Assembly (NCBI RefSeq): GCF_023806085.1
Contig: NZ_JAMSLX010000006.1
Location: 131,501-195,500, forward strand
Direction: 5' to 3'
DNA length: 64,000 bases
From: Hephaestia sp. MAHUQ-44
GTDB lineage: Bacteria > Pseudomonadota > Alphaproteobacteria > Sphingomonadales > Sphingomonadaceae
In this document: one piece after another, positions 16,600-27,600 of the stretch
How positions within the stretch are numbered: position 1 is the stretch's first letter
How the letters are laid out: every line of letters begins with the position of its first letter
The notes under the pieces: model-generated
Database searches by the model: none
The model's input: only the letters and a program-made list of their open reading frames with translations
Told to the model about the DNA's origin: nothing
Position numbers and translations under genes: made by a program

Positions 16600-19275
16600 A
16601 TGGCCAGTCTTCCACCGATCACGAACAATCCCGACATCCGCTTTCTGGGCGCGCTGCTCGGCGACGTTATCCGCGCTTATGGCGGCGACGAGCTGTTCAG
16701 GCGGATCGAATATATCCGATCGACCTCGGTCGATCGCGCGCGCGGGGTGGTCGGCGCCGACGCGATCGATCCGGGGCTCGAGCGACTCAGCCTCGACGAA
16801 ACGCTCGCCTTCACGCGCGGCTTCATGCTGTTTTCGATGCTCGCCAACCTCGCCGAAGATCGACAGGGCGTCGCGACCGAGCAGGATATCGACCTTGCCT
16901 CCGCGATCGCGCAGCTGAACGCCGAAGGGATCGACATGCCCGCGGTGATCGATCTGCTCGATCACGGGTTGATCGCCCCGGTGCTGACCGCGCATCCCAC
17001 CGAGGTGCGCCGCAAGTCGATGATCGATCATCGCAACCGGATCGCCGAACTGATGGCGCTCAAGGATCGCGGTCTCACCGCGACCCCCGACGGCGACGAT
17101 GTCGACGAGGCGATCACGCGCCAGATCGCGCTTCTGTGGCAAACGCGCGTGCTGCGGCGCGAGAAACTCTACGTTGCCGACGAGGTCGAGACCGCGCTTT
17201 CCTATCTGCGCGATGTGTTCCTGCCCGCGCTGCCCGCGCTCTATCAGCGCTGGGATCGCGCGCTCGGCGAACGCAGCCCGAGCTTTCTCAAACTAGGAAG
17301 CTGGATCGGCGGCGATCGCGACGGCAACCCCTTCGTCACCGCCGATTCGCTTCGCACCGCATTGGGCCGCGCGTGCGAGGCGGTGCTCAGTTTCTATCTC
17401 GACGCGGTCCACACGCTTGGCGCCGAACTGTCGATCTCGAGCGAACACGCCGCGATCGACGACGCCGTCACCGAGCTGGCCGACGCGAGCGGCGACGACG
17501 CACCGAGCCGCGCCGACGAGCCCTATCGTCGCGCACTCACTGGCATCTATGCGCGGCTCGCGGCCACCTTCACCCATTTCACCGGCAAGCCCGCACCGCG
17601 TCACGTGACACACACGAGCAAGCCTTATGCGCGACCGAGCGAGTTGCGCGCCGACCTGGTCGCGATCGCGCACGGCCTTAGCGGCAGCGGCGCCGGCAAG
17701 CTCGGCTCGGGCGGCGCGCTCGGGCGGCTGATCCGTGCGGTCGAGACCTTCGGCTTCCACCTCGCCGCGCTCGACATGCGGCAGAATTCGGCCGTCCACG
17801 AGCGTGTCATCACCGAATTGTTCCGCGTCGCCGGGATCGAGCCCGATTATGCCGCGCTCGACGAAGCGGCGCGCGTCGCGTTGCTGCGCCGCGAACTCGC
17901 CAACCCGCGCCCGCTGGCGAGTCCTTACGCGGCCTATTCCGACGAGACGCAATCCGAACTGGCGATCATGAAGGCGGCCGCCGAGGCGCATGCGCGCTAC
18001 GGCAAGGAATCGATCGTCAATTATTGCGTATCGATGGCAACCTCGGTTTCCGATCTGCTCGAGGTCAACCTGCTCTTGCTCGAAGCCGGGCTCTACCGGC
18101 CGGGCGAGACGCCCGAAGCCGATATCATGGCAGTGCCGCTGTTCGAGACCGTCGCCGATCTCGAAGCCGCGCCACAGGTAATGGCCGAGTGGTTCGCCTT
18201 GCCCGAAATCGCCGCGATCACCGCCGCGCGCGGGTATCAGGAAGTGATGATCGGCTATTCCGATTCGAACAAGGACGGCGGCTACATCACCTCGACCTGG
18301 CAGCTTTCCAAGGCATCGAGCGCGCTGGCGCCGGTGTTCGCGGCGGCGGGCGTCAGGATGCAATTGTTCCACGGGCGCGGCGGGGCGGTGGGGCGCGGCG
18401 GCGGATCGGCGTTCGCGGCGATCCGCGCGCAGCCGCCGGGCACCGTCCAGGGCCGCATCCGCATCACCGAACAAGGCGAGGTGATCGCCGCCAAATACGG
18501 CACCCGCGAAAGCGCGATGGTCAATCTCGAGGCGATGGCCTCGGCGACGCTGCTTGCCAGCCTCGAACCCGAACGGCTGTCAGACCGCGATTACGATCGC
18601 TTCTCAAGCGCGATGAACCAGCTTTCGGATACCGCCTTCCACGCCTATCGCGATCTCGTCTACGGCACCCAGGGCTTTACCACCTTCTTCCGCCAGATGA
18701 CCCCGATCGCCGAAATCGCCGGGCTCAAGATCGGCTCGCGCCCGGCGAGCCGCAAGCAATCCGACCGGATCGAGGATCTGCGCGCGATTCCGTGGGTGTT
18801 CTCATGGAGCCAGGCGCGCGTGATGCTGCCCGGCTGGTACGGCGTCGGGCAGGCGATCGCGGCGTTCGACGACAAGGCGCTGCTCGCCGAAATGGCCGAG
18901 GGCTGGCCGCTGTTCGCCGCGACGCTCGCCAATATGGAACAGGTGCTGGCGAAATCGGACATGGGGATCGCCGGCCATTATGCCGGGCTGGTCGAGGACG
19001 GGGCCTTGCGCGAGCGCGTGTTCACCCAGATTCGCGACGGCTGGTGGTCGACGCATGACGGGCTGCTCGCCATCACCGGGCAGGCGCGGCTGCTCGAAAA
19101 GCTCCCCAGCCTCGATACCTCGATCCGGTTGCGGCTGCCCTATATCGAGCCGCTCAACCTGCTCCAGATCGAACTGATGAAGCGCCACCGCGCGGGCGAG
19201 GACGATCCGCGGATCGGCGAGGGCATCCTGCTCTCGATCAACGCGATCGCGACCGCGCTGCGCAATTCGGGATAA
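16600..19275 (+). CDS. ppc: Phosphoenolpyruvate carboxylase
   Basis: The 891-residue protein has the catalytic His motif LTAHPTEVRRKS, the lysine motif GYSDSNKDGGY, and the Gly/Arg loop FHGRGGAVGRGGG. It makes oxaloacetate from phosphoenolpyruvate and bicarbonate, refilling the TCA cycle. Length and motif order are normal, ending LLSINAIATALRNSG. The C-terminal NTG of many family members is replaced by NSG. A hairpin repeat lies 32 bases downstream and may end the transcript. Confidence 0.97.
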   Translation: MASLPPITNNPDIRFLGALLGDVIRAYGGDELFRRIEYIRSTSVDRARGVVGADAIDPGLERLSLDETLAFTRGFMLFSMLANLAEDRQGVATEQDIDLASAIAQLNAEGIDMPAVIDLLDHGLIAPVLTAHPTEVRRKSMIDHRNRIAELMALKDRGLTATPDGDDVDEAITRQIALLWQTRVLRREKLYVADEVETALSYLRDVFLPALPALYQRWDRALGERSPSFLKLGSWIGGDRDGNPFVTADSLRTALGRACEAVLSFYLDAVHTLGAELSISSEHAAIDDAVTELADASGDDAPSRADEPYRRALTGIYARLAATFTHFTGKPAPRHVTHTSKPYARPSELRADLVAIAHGLSGSGAGKLGSGGALGRLIRAVETFGFHLAALDMRQNSAVHERVITELFRVAGIEPDYAALDEAARVALLRRELANPRPLASPYAAYSDETQSELAIMKAAAEAHARYGKESIVNYCVSMATSVSDLLEVNLLLLEAGLYRPGETPEADIMAVPLFETVADLEAAPQVMAEWFALPEIAAITAARGYQEVMIGYSDSNKDGGYITSTWQLSKASSALAPVFAAAGVRMQLFHGRGGAVGRGGGSAFAAIRAQPPGTVQGRIRITEQGEVIAAKYGTRESAMVNLEAMASATLLASLEPERLSDRDYDRFSSAMNQLSDTAFHAYRDLVYGTQGFTTFFRQMTPIAEIAGLKIGSRPASRKQSDRIEDLRAIPWVFSWSQARVMLPGWYGVGQAIAAFDDKALLAEMAEGWPLFAATLANMEQVLAKSDMGIAGHYAGLVEDGALRERVFTQIRDGWWSTHDGLLAITGQARLLEKLPSLDTSIRLRLPYIEPLNLLQIELMKRHRAGEDDPRIGEGILLSINAIATALRNSG

Positions 19276-19307
19276 CGTGCGCGACGGTGATGCCAAGGCC
19301 GTATCCC

Positions 19308-19353
19308 GTCATCCCGGACTTGCCTGCCCCTGCGCAGGCAAGTCCGGCATGAC
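19308..19353. repeat. Short hairpin repeat after ppc
   Basis: Two 20-base arms (19308-19327 and 19334-19353) pair with one mismatch around a 6-base loop; the ends are GTCATCCCGG and CCGGCATGAC. This end sequence is the common alphaproteobacterial intergenic hairpin type. No T-run follows, so it may protect the ppc 3' end rather than terminate transcription. Confidence 0.75.
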
Positions 19354-19386
19354 AAGGGGCAGTGCAGCTCTCTCCGCGCAAATTAT

Positions 19387-20253
19387 TCAATCGCCGCCCG
19401 CATCCACGCGCCGCGTCGCGAGCGGGATGTCGCAGACGCTCGCGCCGATCGCGACCATGGGTGGATCGGGCCGTTCGCGTTTGGCGATCGCGAGGCCGAA
19501 GCGCGGGTTGTCCGCCGCGCGATACTCGAAATGCGGGCGTTCGGCCGCCGGGATATCGCTCGCCAGCCGCACGGTGGCGATCGGCGTACGTTCGGCGTCG
19601 GTCGCGTAAAAACCCATCTCGGCATTGCTGCGCGGCAGCGCCGACAGATAGCCCATCCCTTCGATGATCCGCCCGACGACGGTGTAATTCCGATCGAGCC
19701 GCCGCGCCGACTGGCCGATCGGCGTGAACAGTTCCGCCCCGGTGCCGGTATCGGGCGAGACGTCGCGCGCGACCCCGACCATGCCGTAGCAATGCGTGAA
19801 CCACGCCGTCTTGCCGTCGGTGGCGACCGGCCAGCCGTCGGCGGTGATCCCCGACGCGGTCGAATAGGCGTCGGCCTTGCTCATCCGCTGAGCGGGCGCG
19901 AAGGCCGCGATCTCATATTCGGCCGCGGGCCGCGCGACGAGGTCGGCAGGAAGCGGCTTCTTCTCGGTCGGATCGCCCCATTGCGCGACCCAATTCTCCT
20001 GCACGCGGTAGACACTCTCGCCGTCCCACCAACGCGCCCGCGCCAGCCGCCGAAGGTTGGCGACATGCTCGGGCGCATAGCGCGACGCGAGCCGGATCAC
20101 GACCTGATGCCCGTCGCCGAGCGTCATCACCATCAACTCATCATCGGGGATCGGCCGCCAATCGGCAGCGATCGGATCGGACGGTGCGGGCGCGGCGGTA
20201 GCCTGCGCAGCGGCGAGTGAAAGGAGCAGGCGCGCGATCATGGTGGCGAACAT
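19387..20253 (-). CDS. Periplasmic cyclophilin-type peptidyl-prolyl isomerase
   Basis: A signal peptide (MFATMIARLLLSLAAAQATA) is followed by a cyclophilin fold with an insertion: VVIRLASRYAPEHVANLRRL near the start, and AWFTHCYGMVGVARD and RNYTVVGRIIEGMGYLSAL further on. The canonical FHR and GSQF residues are degenerate, so catalytic activity is uncertain. At 288 residues it is longer than simple cyclophilins (about 160) and fits the long sphingomonad peptidylprolyl isomerase family. Start either at 20253 or at the in-frame ATG 20241; both leave the signal intact. It is divergent from the tRNA-Ser gene. Confidence 0.82.
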   Translation of the reverse strand: MFATMIARLLLSLAAAQATAAPAPSDPIAADWRPIPDDELMVMTLGDGHQVVIRLASRYAPEHVANLRRLARARWWDGESVYRVQENWVAQWGDPTEKKPLPADLVARPAAEYEIAAFAPAQRMSKADAYSTASGITADGWPVATDGKTAWFTHCYGMVGVARDVSPDTGTGAELFTPIGQSARRLDRNYTVVGRIIEGMGYLSALPRSNAEMGFYATDAERTPIATVRLASDIPAAERPHFEYRAADNPRFGLAIAKRERPDPPMVAIGASVCDIPLATRRVDAGGD

Positions 20254-20285
20254 GCGCGCGCCATTCGCGCATGGCAATCGCCACG

Positions 20286-20312
20286 CTTGCCGACCGCCCC
20301 CGCACCGGCTAG
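20286..20312 (+). promoter_or_regulatory. Promoter of tRNA-Ser, shared motif
   Basis: TTGCCG, 15 bases, then GCTAGG, ending 20 bases before the tRNA. The spacer contains CCCCCGCACCG. The same arrangement, including the spacer words, precedes tRNA-Gly at 36435-36461, which supports a common stable-RNA promoter. Confidence 0.6.
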
Positions 20313-20332
20313 GCGGCGCGTTCCAGCGAATG

Positions 20333-20424
20333 CGGAGCGGTGGCCGAGTGGTCGAAGGCGCTCGCCTGGAAAGTGAGTATGGGTCAAAAGCCCATCGTGG
20401 GTTCGAATCCCACCCGCTCCGCCA
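20333..20424 (+). tRNA. tRNA-Ser (anticodon GGA)
   Basis: Acceptor GGAGCGG pairs with CCGCTCC at 20414-20420; the anticodon stem CTCGC/GTGAG closes the loop CTGGAAA, so the anticodon is GGA. A long variable arm typical of class II serine tRNAs follows, and the T arm GTGGG-TTCGAATC-CCAC is intact. Discriminator G and an encoded CCA end the gene. It reads UCC and UCU. Confidence 0.96.
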
Positions 20425-20547
20425 GCCCTGCCGCGATCCGAATCGATACCGCCCGCCGGCGATTATCACCGGCGGATAGCGAACCGTACGCGATCGGGGC
20501 TTGCTTCCTGCCGTCGCCCGCGCTTCAACAAGTGAGGGGAGTCGACG

Positions 20548-21567
20548 ATGAGCAGGGGGTGGATACCGGCAAAGGGTTTCCAGCGCATCGATACCAGCGT
20601 TGTGCCAGCCAACCAGCGATTCGCCTTCTGGAGCGCTGTGCACGACGGGCTCGATATGAGCCTGATCGATCCGTCGCAAACCGATTACCGCGCGAGCCTG
20701 CTCACCGCCACCTCCGACGAGGGCATCCGGTTCGGCCATTCGGTAAGCGCGAATACACGCGCGCGCTTCGGTGGCTGCCACAGCCTCGATCTCGTGCTCG
20801 TCAGCCTTACGACCGCGGGCGTCGTCGATATCCGGCACGGCCATGACAGCGCGACACGGATCACCCCTGACAGCGGTCTGATCATGCTCGACCACAAGCG
20901 TGCGGCGGTAACCGCCACCGGCACAAGCGACCATGCCCATGCCTATCTGTCGCTCCCGCGCCGGCTGGTGGTCGAGGCGGCCGGCGGCGATCCGATAGCG
21001 GGGGGCGGCGCGATTCGCAGATTGGCGACCGCCAGGCTCGCGCCCTTCCTCGAAGCGCACCTGCGGCTGCTGATGACCCGAAGCGAGGCACTGAGCGCCG
21101 ACGATGTAGCGGTGGCACTCGATGTCGGCGCGCAACTGGCGCTTGCGTGTATTCGTGAGGTGCACGGCATATCGATCGAGGTGGACCACAACGCCGCCCA
21201 CGGCGCGCTGTTTGCTGCTGCACGGCATTATATCGACTTGCGCTATGCCGATCCCGATCTCACCGCGACGACCATCGCCACCGCACTCGGGTGCTCACGC
21301 GCGCATCTCTATCGCGTGTTCGCCGCGAACGGCTCGTCGATCGGCCAGTTGGTGCGCGACATTCGGCTTGAAAAGGCGTGTACGATGCTGGTGGGGCGCC
21401 ATTGGGCAATCGAACAGATCGCGCGCCTGTCAGGCTATGGCGGTGCGGCGTCGTTCACCCGCGCGTTCAGGGCACATTTCGGGATATCGCCCGGCGAATG
21501 GCGCGCCACCGCCAATGAGACGCGTGGTCAAAGAATCGGAGACGATACGCAACCTGCGCTGATGTAA
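20548..21567 (+). CDS. AraC family transcriptional regulator
   Basis: The C-terminal third has the two AraC helix-turn-helix motifs: TATTIATALGCSRAHLYRVF and then IEQIARLSGYGGAASFTRAF, with the closing FGISPGEWR. The N-terminal 200 residues match the AraC-binding-like domain of activators of the OxyR-unrelated, cupin-type group in a general way only (WSAVHDGLDMSLIDPS, YLSLPRRLV). GAGGGGAG stands 8 bases before the ATG. It lies 93 bases upstream of the two-partner secretion genes in the same direction, so it may control them; the ligand is unknown. Confidence 0.88.
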   Translation: MSRGWIPAKGFQRIDTSVVPANQRFAFWSAVHDGLDMSLIDPSQTDYRASLLTATSDEGIRFGHSVSANTRARFGGCHSLDLVLVSLTTAGVVDIRHGHDSATRITPDSGLIMLDHKRAAVTATGTSDHAHAYLSLPRRLVVEAAGGDPIAGGGAIRRLATARLAPFLEAHLRLLMTRSEALSADDVAVALDVGAQLALACIREVHGISIEVDHNAAHGALFAAARHYIDLRYADPDLTATTIATALGCSRAHLYRVFAANGSSIGQLVRDIRLEKACTMLVGRHWAIEQIARLSGYGGAASFTRAFRAHFGISPGEWRATANETRGQRIGDDTQPALM

Positions 21568-21660
21568 ACTCCACCCGGGGCAATGCGGGACGATCGCCCA
21601 GCGATCTCCAGGCAGGAGGCCAGCACCGCACAACGGTCGCGGCCACGGGGAAGGCAGGGA

Positions 21661-24600
21661 ATGATGCGACATCAAGCGCGGCTGAAGATCAGCCCGAAGC
21701 ACTGGCTGCTGGTGTGTACCGCGATGACCGGTACCTTGGCCGCGATACCCGCGCACGCGCAGACCACAATGCCGACCGGCGGTGCGGTGGTCGCGGGGCA
21801 GGCGACCATCGGCGCCAGCGACGGCGGTGCCCTCATGATCCGGCAGGGCTCGGACAAGGCAATCATCGACTGGGCCGGTTTTTCGATCGGCGCGGGCGGG
21901 GCGGTAACCTTCGATAACGGCACCGGCGCGACGCTCAACCGCGTGACCGGCAGCAGCGTCTCATCGATCGACGGGCTGCTCAGCGCGAGCGGATCGGTTT
22001 ACCTGCTCAATCCCAATGGCGTCATCATTGGCGAGCAGGGCGTGGTCGATGTCGGCGGATCGTTCGTCGCCTCGACACTCGACACCAGCAACGCGACGTT
22101 CCTGAACGGCGGCGATCTGACGCTGGCCGGTTCGTCGCGCGCATCGGTGATCAACCTCGGCCATATCGGCGCGCTCGGCGGCGATGTCGTGCTCGCGGCC
22201 TATAACGTCGCCAATCGGGGCAGCATCGCCAGCGGCGGCACGGCAGCGCTGCTCGCCGGGCATGAGGTGCTGCTCGCCGATCGCAGCGTGGGCAACGGGC
22301 GGTTCGGCGTGCTCATCGGTGGCGCGGGCAGCAGCGTCACCCAATCGGGCGCCATCGCCGCTGTTACCGCGGAACTGCGCGCCAACGGCGGCAGCATCTA
22401 CGCGCTCGCCGGCAATACGCGCGGCATCGTCAAGGCAACCGGGGTGGCGACCGAGGCAGGCCGTATTTTCCTGACCGCAGGCACCGGCGGGACGATCGAC
22501 GTGGCGGGCACCGACATCACCGCGTCCGGCCCGGGTGCAGCGGTGTGGATCGGATCGGCCGATACGGGCAGCACGACGATCGGCGATGGCGTATCGATCG
22601 CCACCGGCGCGGGCGGATTCATCGAGACATCGGGCGTACGGCTGGCGGTGGGCGCCGCGCGGGTTGACCCCGGCGTGGGCGGCACCTGGCTGCTCGATCC
22701 GATCGATCTGACGATCGATGCGGCGATGGCGACTACGATCGAGACGGCGCTGTCCGGCGCCGGCGTCAAGGTCGTGCTGACCAATGATCCGGGCGGAGAT
22801 CAGGGCAACATCACCGTTGCCGCGCCGATCAGTTGGCGCGGGGACGGCCATCTGACGCTCGACGCCGTCAACAACCTTACCGTCAATGCTGCGATCACCG
22901 CCACCGGCGCGGCCGCCAAGCTGACGATGCTTTATGGCGGCGCGCTCGATCTCAACGCGCCGATTACGCTTTCAGGCGCCGGCGCCGCGCTGGCGATCAA
23001 CGGCGTCGATTACACGCTGATCCATGACGTCGACCAGCTTCAGGCGATGCAGAACGATCTCGCCGGCCATTACGCGCTCGGCAACGATATCGACGCGACG
23101 GCGACCGCGGGGTGGAACGGCGGCAAAGGGTTTGCGCCGGTGGGAAGCGATGTCACGCAGTTCAACGGTGCCTTCACCGGCTTGGGCCATGTCATTTCGT
23201 CGCTGACGATCAACCGGTCAACCTCGGCGTATGTCGGCCTGTTTGGCTTTGCCGGCTTGGGCGCCCGCCTTCGCGACGTGGGGATCGTCGGGGTCAGCAT
23301 GCTTGGCCTCAAATTCGTTGGGGGATTGGCGGGCAGCTCGTTCGGGACGATCGACGACAGCTATGTCACCGGCACGGTCTCGGGCGCCGATTATTATATC
23401 GGCGGCCTCGTCGGACAAAATACTGGTCGGATCACGGACAGCTTCTCGACCGCGGCAGTTTCGGGGACGCACCGCATCGGCGGGCTGGTCGGCATAAATA
23501 CACCGTTGGGTGTCATCGGGGGCGGCGTGATCAATGGCAGCTACGCTACCGGCACAGTCACCGGCACCGGCTACGCTGTCGGCGGGCTTGCGGGGATCAA
23601 CGTCGGGACGATCAGCAACAGTTACGCTACTGGTGCTGCTTCGGCCACAGCAACGATAGCCGGCGGCCTCGTCGGGCAGAATAGCGGTACGATCAGCAAC
23701 AGTTACGCTACCGGCGGCGCATCGACCGACGCCGGCGCTGGCGGACTGGTTGGACTGGCGGTTGTTACCTCGATCATCAGCAACAGCTACGCCACGGGCG
23801 CCGCTTCGGCCGCAGCATATAATGCCGGCGGCCTCGTCGGGCAGAATGAAGGTACGATCAGCAACAGTTACGCTACCGGCGGCGCATCGACCGACGCCGG
23901 CGCTGGCGGACTGGTTGGACTGGCGGCTGTTACCTCGATCATCAGCAACAGCTACGCCACGGGCGCCGCTTCGGCCGCAGCATATAGTGCCGGCGGCCTC
24001 GTCGGGCATAATGAAGGTACGATCAGCAACAGTTACGCCACGGGCCCGGTCACAAGTGGCACTCAGTTCGGAGGCCTGATCGGGCTCAATTGGGGCACGG
24101 CCAACGGCAGTTATTACGACATCGGGACAACCGGGCAATCGGCAGCGTGCGGCGCAAATACAGGCACCTGCACCGCGACCGGCCTGTCGACCGCGAACGC
24201 ATTCAAACAGGCCAGCTATACCGGGTTAGATTTCACCAATAGCTGGTTCATGGTCGACGGATCGACGCGCCCGTTCCTACGCGCCGAATGGTCCAATACG
24301 ATCACCAATGCGCACCAACTCCAACTGATGGCGATGGTGCTTGCCGCCGATTACACGCTCGGCGGCAACATCGACGCGTCGCAAACCGGCGATTTTGTCA
24401 CCAATCCCTCAGGGATGTGGGCCGGCACCGGCTTTTCGCCGATCGGTGATTCCACGACACCCTTCACAGGCTCGCTCGATGGCCGAGGGCATATCGTCGC
24501 CGATCTGACGATCAACCGACCCGACCAGGCCATTGTCGGCCTGTTCGGCGCCCTTGGCGCTATCAGCCGGATCACCGATATCGGGTTGGAGAATATCGCT

Positions 24601-27600
24601 GTCACGGGCGCCGACAATGTGGGTGGCCTCGCCGGGACAAGCGCCGCGACCCTGACCGGCGTCTATACCACGGGTAGGGTGACGGGCGCCAATTCGGCAA
24701 CCACCTCAAGCTTCAATATCGGCGGACTGGCGGGATATAATAACGGCACGATCTCGGGCGCCTTCTCACGCGCGTCGGTATCGGGCTCCAGCTTCATCGG
24801 CGGGCTGGTGGGGGTGAATTACGGCCCGGTCAGCAATGCCTATGCCACCGGCGCGGTGACGGGCATCCCCCGCGCTGGCATGCCGACGAGCAACGCCGGC
24901 GGGCTGATCGGCTGGAATTACAACTCGGTCACCAACACCTATGCCACGGGCGCGGTAATCCTCACAGGGCCGACTACCGGCACGGCGGGCGGCCTGATCG
25001 GCAACGCTTCTGGCGGCAGCGCCAGCACCACCAACAGCTATTGGAATATCAATACCAGCGGGCAGACGTTGAGCTATGGCGGCGACGGCAAAACCACGGC
25101 CGAGATGCACACCCTCTCGACCTTCGCGGGCTGGGATTTCGACATGATCTGGGCACCGCCCGATGCGACCTATTATCCCGAACTCTATGGTGTCTCGGGC
25201 GTGGTCGGGGTGGTGATCGACGATGCCACCCGCGTCTATGGCGACGCCAATCCCGATTTCACCGGCGCGTATACGATCGTCGGCACCGCCCCCTGGAACA
25301 GCCTGACCATCGATCCGGCACTCGCCACCAGCGCGGGAGCGGCCAGCGATGTGGGAAGTTATGCGATCACCGGCGCCGGCGCCGCGGCAAGCCGGACCGG
25401 CGGCGGCGCATCCCGGATCGTCTATCGCAACGGCATGCTCACCATTACCCCGCGCCATATCGATGTGACCGCAGTCGGCGGTTCATCGACCTATGGCGAA
25501 AGCCCCGCCAACCCCGGACTGACCGCGACCAATCTGGCGAGCTTCGACACCATATCGGCGCTTACCGGCCTGTCGAACGGTTTCGGGATCAGCGGCGCGA
25601 CCGGAGTGGGCGATTATACGCTGAGCGTAGCCGGGACGCTTGGCACCGCCAATTATATCATCGATAACAGGATCGATGGCGCCTGGCGCGTCGATCCGCG
25701 GACGCTGACGATCACCGCGAGCGACGGAACCAAAACCTATGGCGACCTGCTCGCCCTCGGCACGACCGGGTTCACGGCCAGCGGCCTCGTCAACACCGAT
25801 ACCGTAACCGGCACCGTCCTGACGAGCCCTGGCGCGGCCGCCCAGGCATCCGTCGGCACCTATACCGTCGCCGCATCGGGCGCGACCGGCAACGGGCTCG
25901 CCAATTACGCCATCTCCTATGTCGATGGCACCCTGGCGGTCACCGCGCGTCCGATCGACGTAACCGCACTCGGCGGCAGCTCGATCTACGGCAACGGCGG
26001 GGCCAACCCCGGTTTGTCGGCGAGCAATCTGGCGAGTTTCGATACCGCAGCAGCGTTGACCGGCCTGTCGAACAGCTTCGGCATCACCGGGACGACAAGC
26101 GTGGGTACCTATGGGCTCGACGTCATCGGCACACTCACCAACCCGAATTACGTCCTGAGCACGCGCACCAGCGGAAGCTGGAGCGTTACCGCGCGCCCGA
26201 TCACCGTCGCCGCCAACAACCAGTCGCGCCTCTACGGCGTGGCAAACCCGGCGCTGACCTACACGGTCACCGGCGGCAATCTGGTCAACGGCGACACGCT
26301 GTCGGGGGCGTTGACGACGACCGCCATGGCCGGCTCCGCGATCGGCGATTACGCGATCGACATCGGCACGCTCGCGGCATCGGCGAATTATGCGCTGGCG
26401 TTCACGCCGGGCACCTTGTCGATCACGCCTGCGGTGCTGACGATCACCGCGAACGACCGGACCACGAGCTATGGCGACGCCATCGATCTCGGCACGACCG
26501 GCTTCACGGTCAGCGGCCTTGCCGGTGGAGACAGCATTGCGGGAGTCACGCTGGCAAGCGCCGGGGCGGATGGCCGCGCCAACGTTGGCCGCTATGCGAT
26601 CGCCGTTTCGGGGGCGAGCGGTATCGATCTGTCCAATTACGTCGTTGCCTATAATGATGGCGTGCTGACGGTCACGCCGCGCGCGCTTGCTGTCGCCGCC
26701 GATGACCGGTCGCGGGTCTATGGCGACGCCAATCCGGCACTGACCTACGCGATCACCAGCGGCACGTTGGTCAATGGCGACGTACTGAGCGGGGCAATGA
26801 CCACGACCGCCGACCTGCAGTCCGGCGTCGGCGATTACGCCATCGACATCGGCACGCTTGCCGTATCGGCCAATTACGCGCTCGCCTTCACACCGGGCAC
26901 GCTGACGATCACGCCACGCCACATCCACGTCATCGCGCGCGGCGGCAATTCGGTCTATGGCGATGGCGGCATCAATCCCGGCCTGTCGGCGACCAATCTC
27001 GCCAGCTTCGACACCGTCTCGGCATTGACCGGCCTGTCGAACAATTTCGCCGTCACCGCGACCACCGATGCGGGGGACTATGCGTTGGCCGTTGCGGGCA
27101 CCCTCACCAACGCCAATTACGTCATCGACACGCGGAGCGACGGCAATTGGACGGTGATGCGCCGTGCGCTGTCGCTTGCCGCCGACGATGCGACACGGGT
27201 CTATGGCGACGCAAATCCAGCGCTGACCTATACGATCACCAGCGGTAATCTGGTCAACGGCGACACGCTGTCGGGCGCGCTCGCCACACCGGCAGAGCTC
27301 GCGTCGGGGGTAGGCGCGTATGACATCGCTCAGGGCACGCTGGCCGCATCGGCCAATTATGCGCTCGGCTTCACACCCGGAACGCTGACGATCACGCCAC
27401 GCCATATCCACGTCACCGCGCTCGGCGGCAGCTCGATCTATGGCAATGCTGCGGTCAACCCCGGGCTGGCGGCGTCCAACCTTGCCAGCTTCGATGATGT
27501 CTCGGTGTTGACCGGCCTGTCGAGCAACTTCGCGATCACCGGCACCACGACTGTCGGCGATTATGCGCTCGGCGTCGCGGGTAACCTCACCAACCCCAAT

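Noticed and set aside
23600..24060. Regular repeats that could suggest a CRISPR array
   Set aside because: They are coding, in-frame protein repeats without unique spacers and no cas genes are present.
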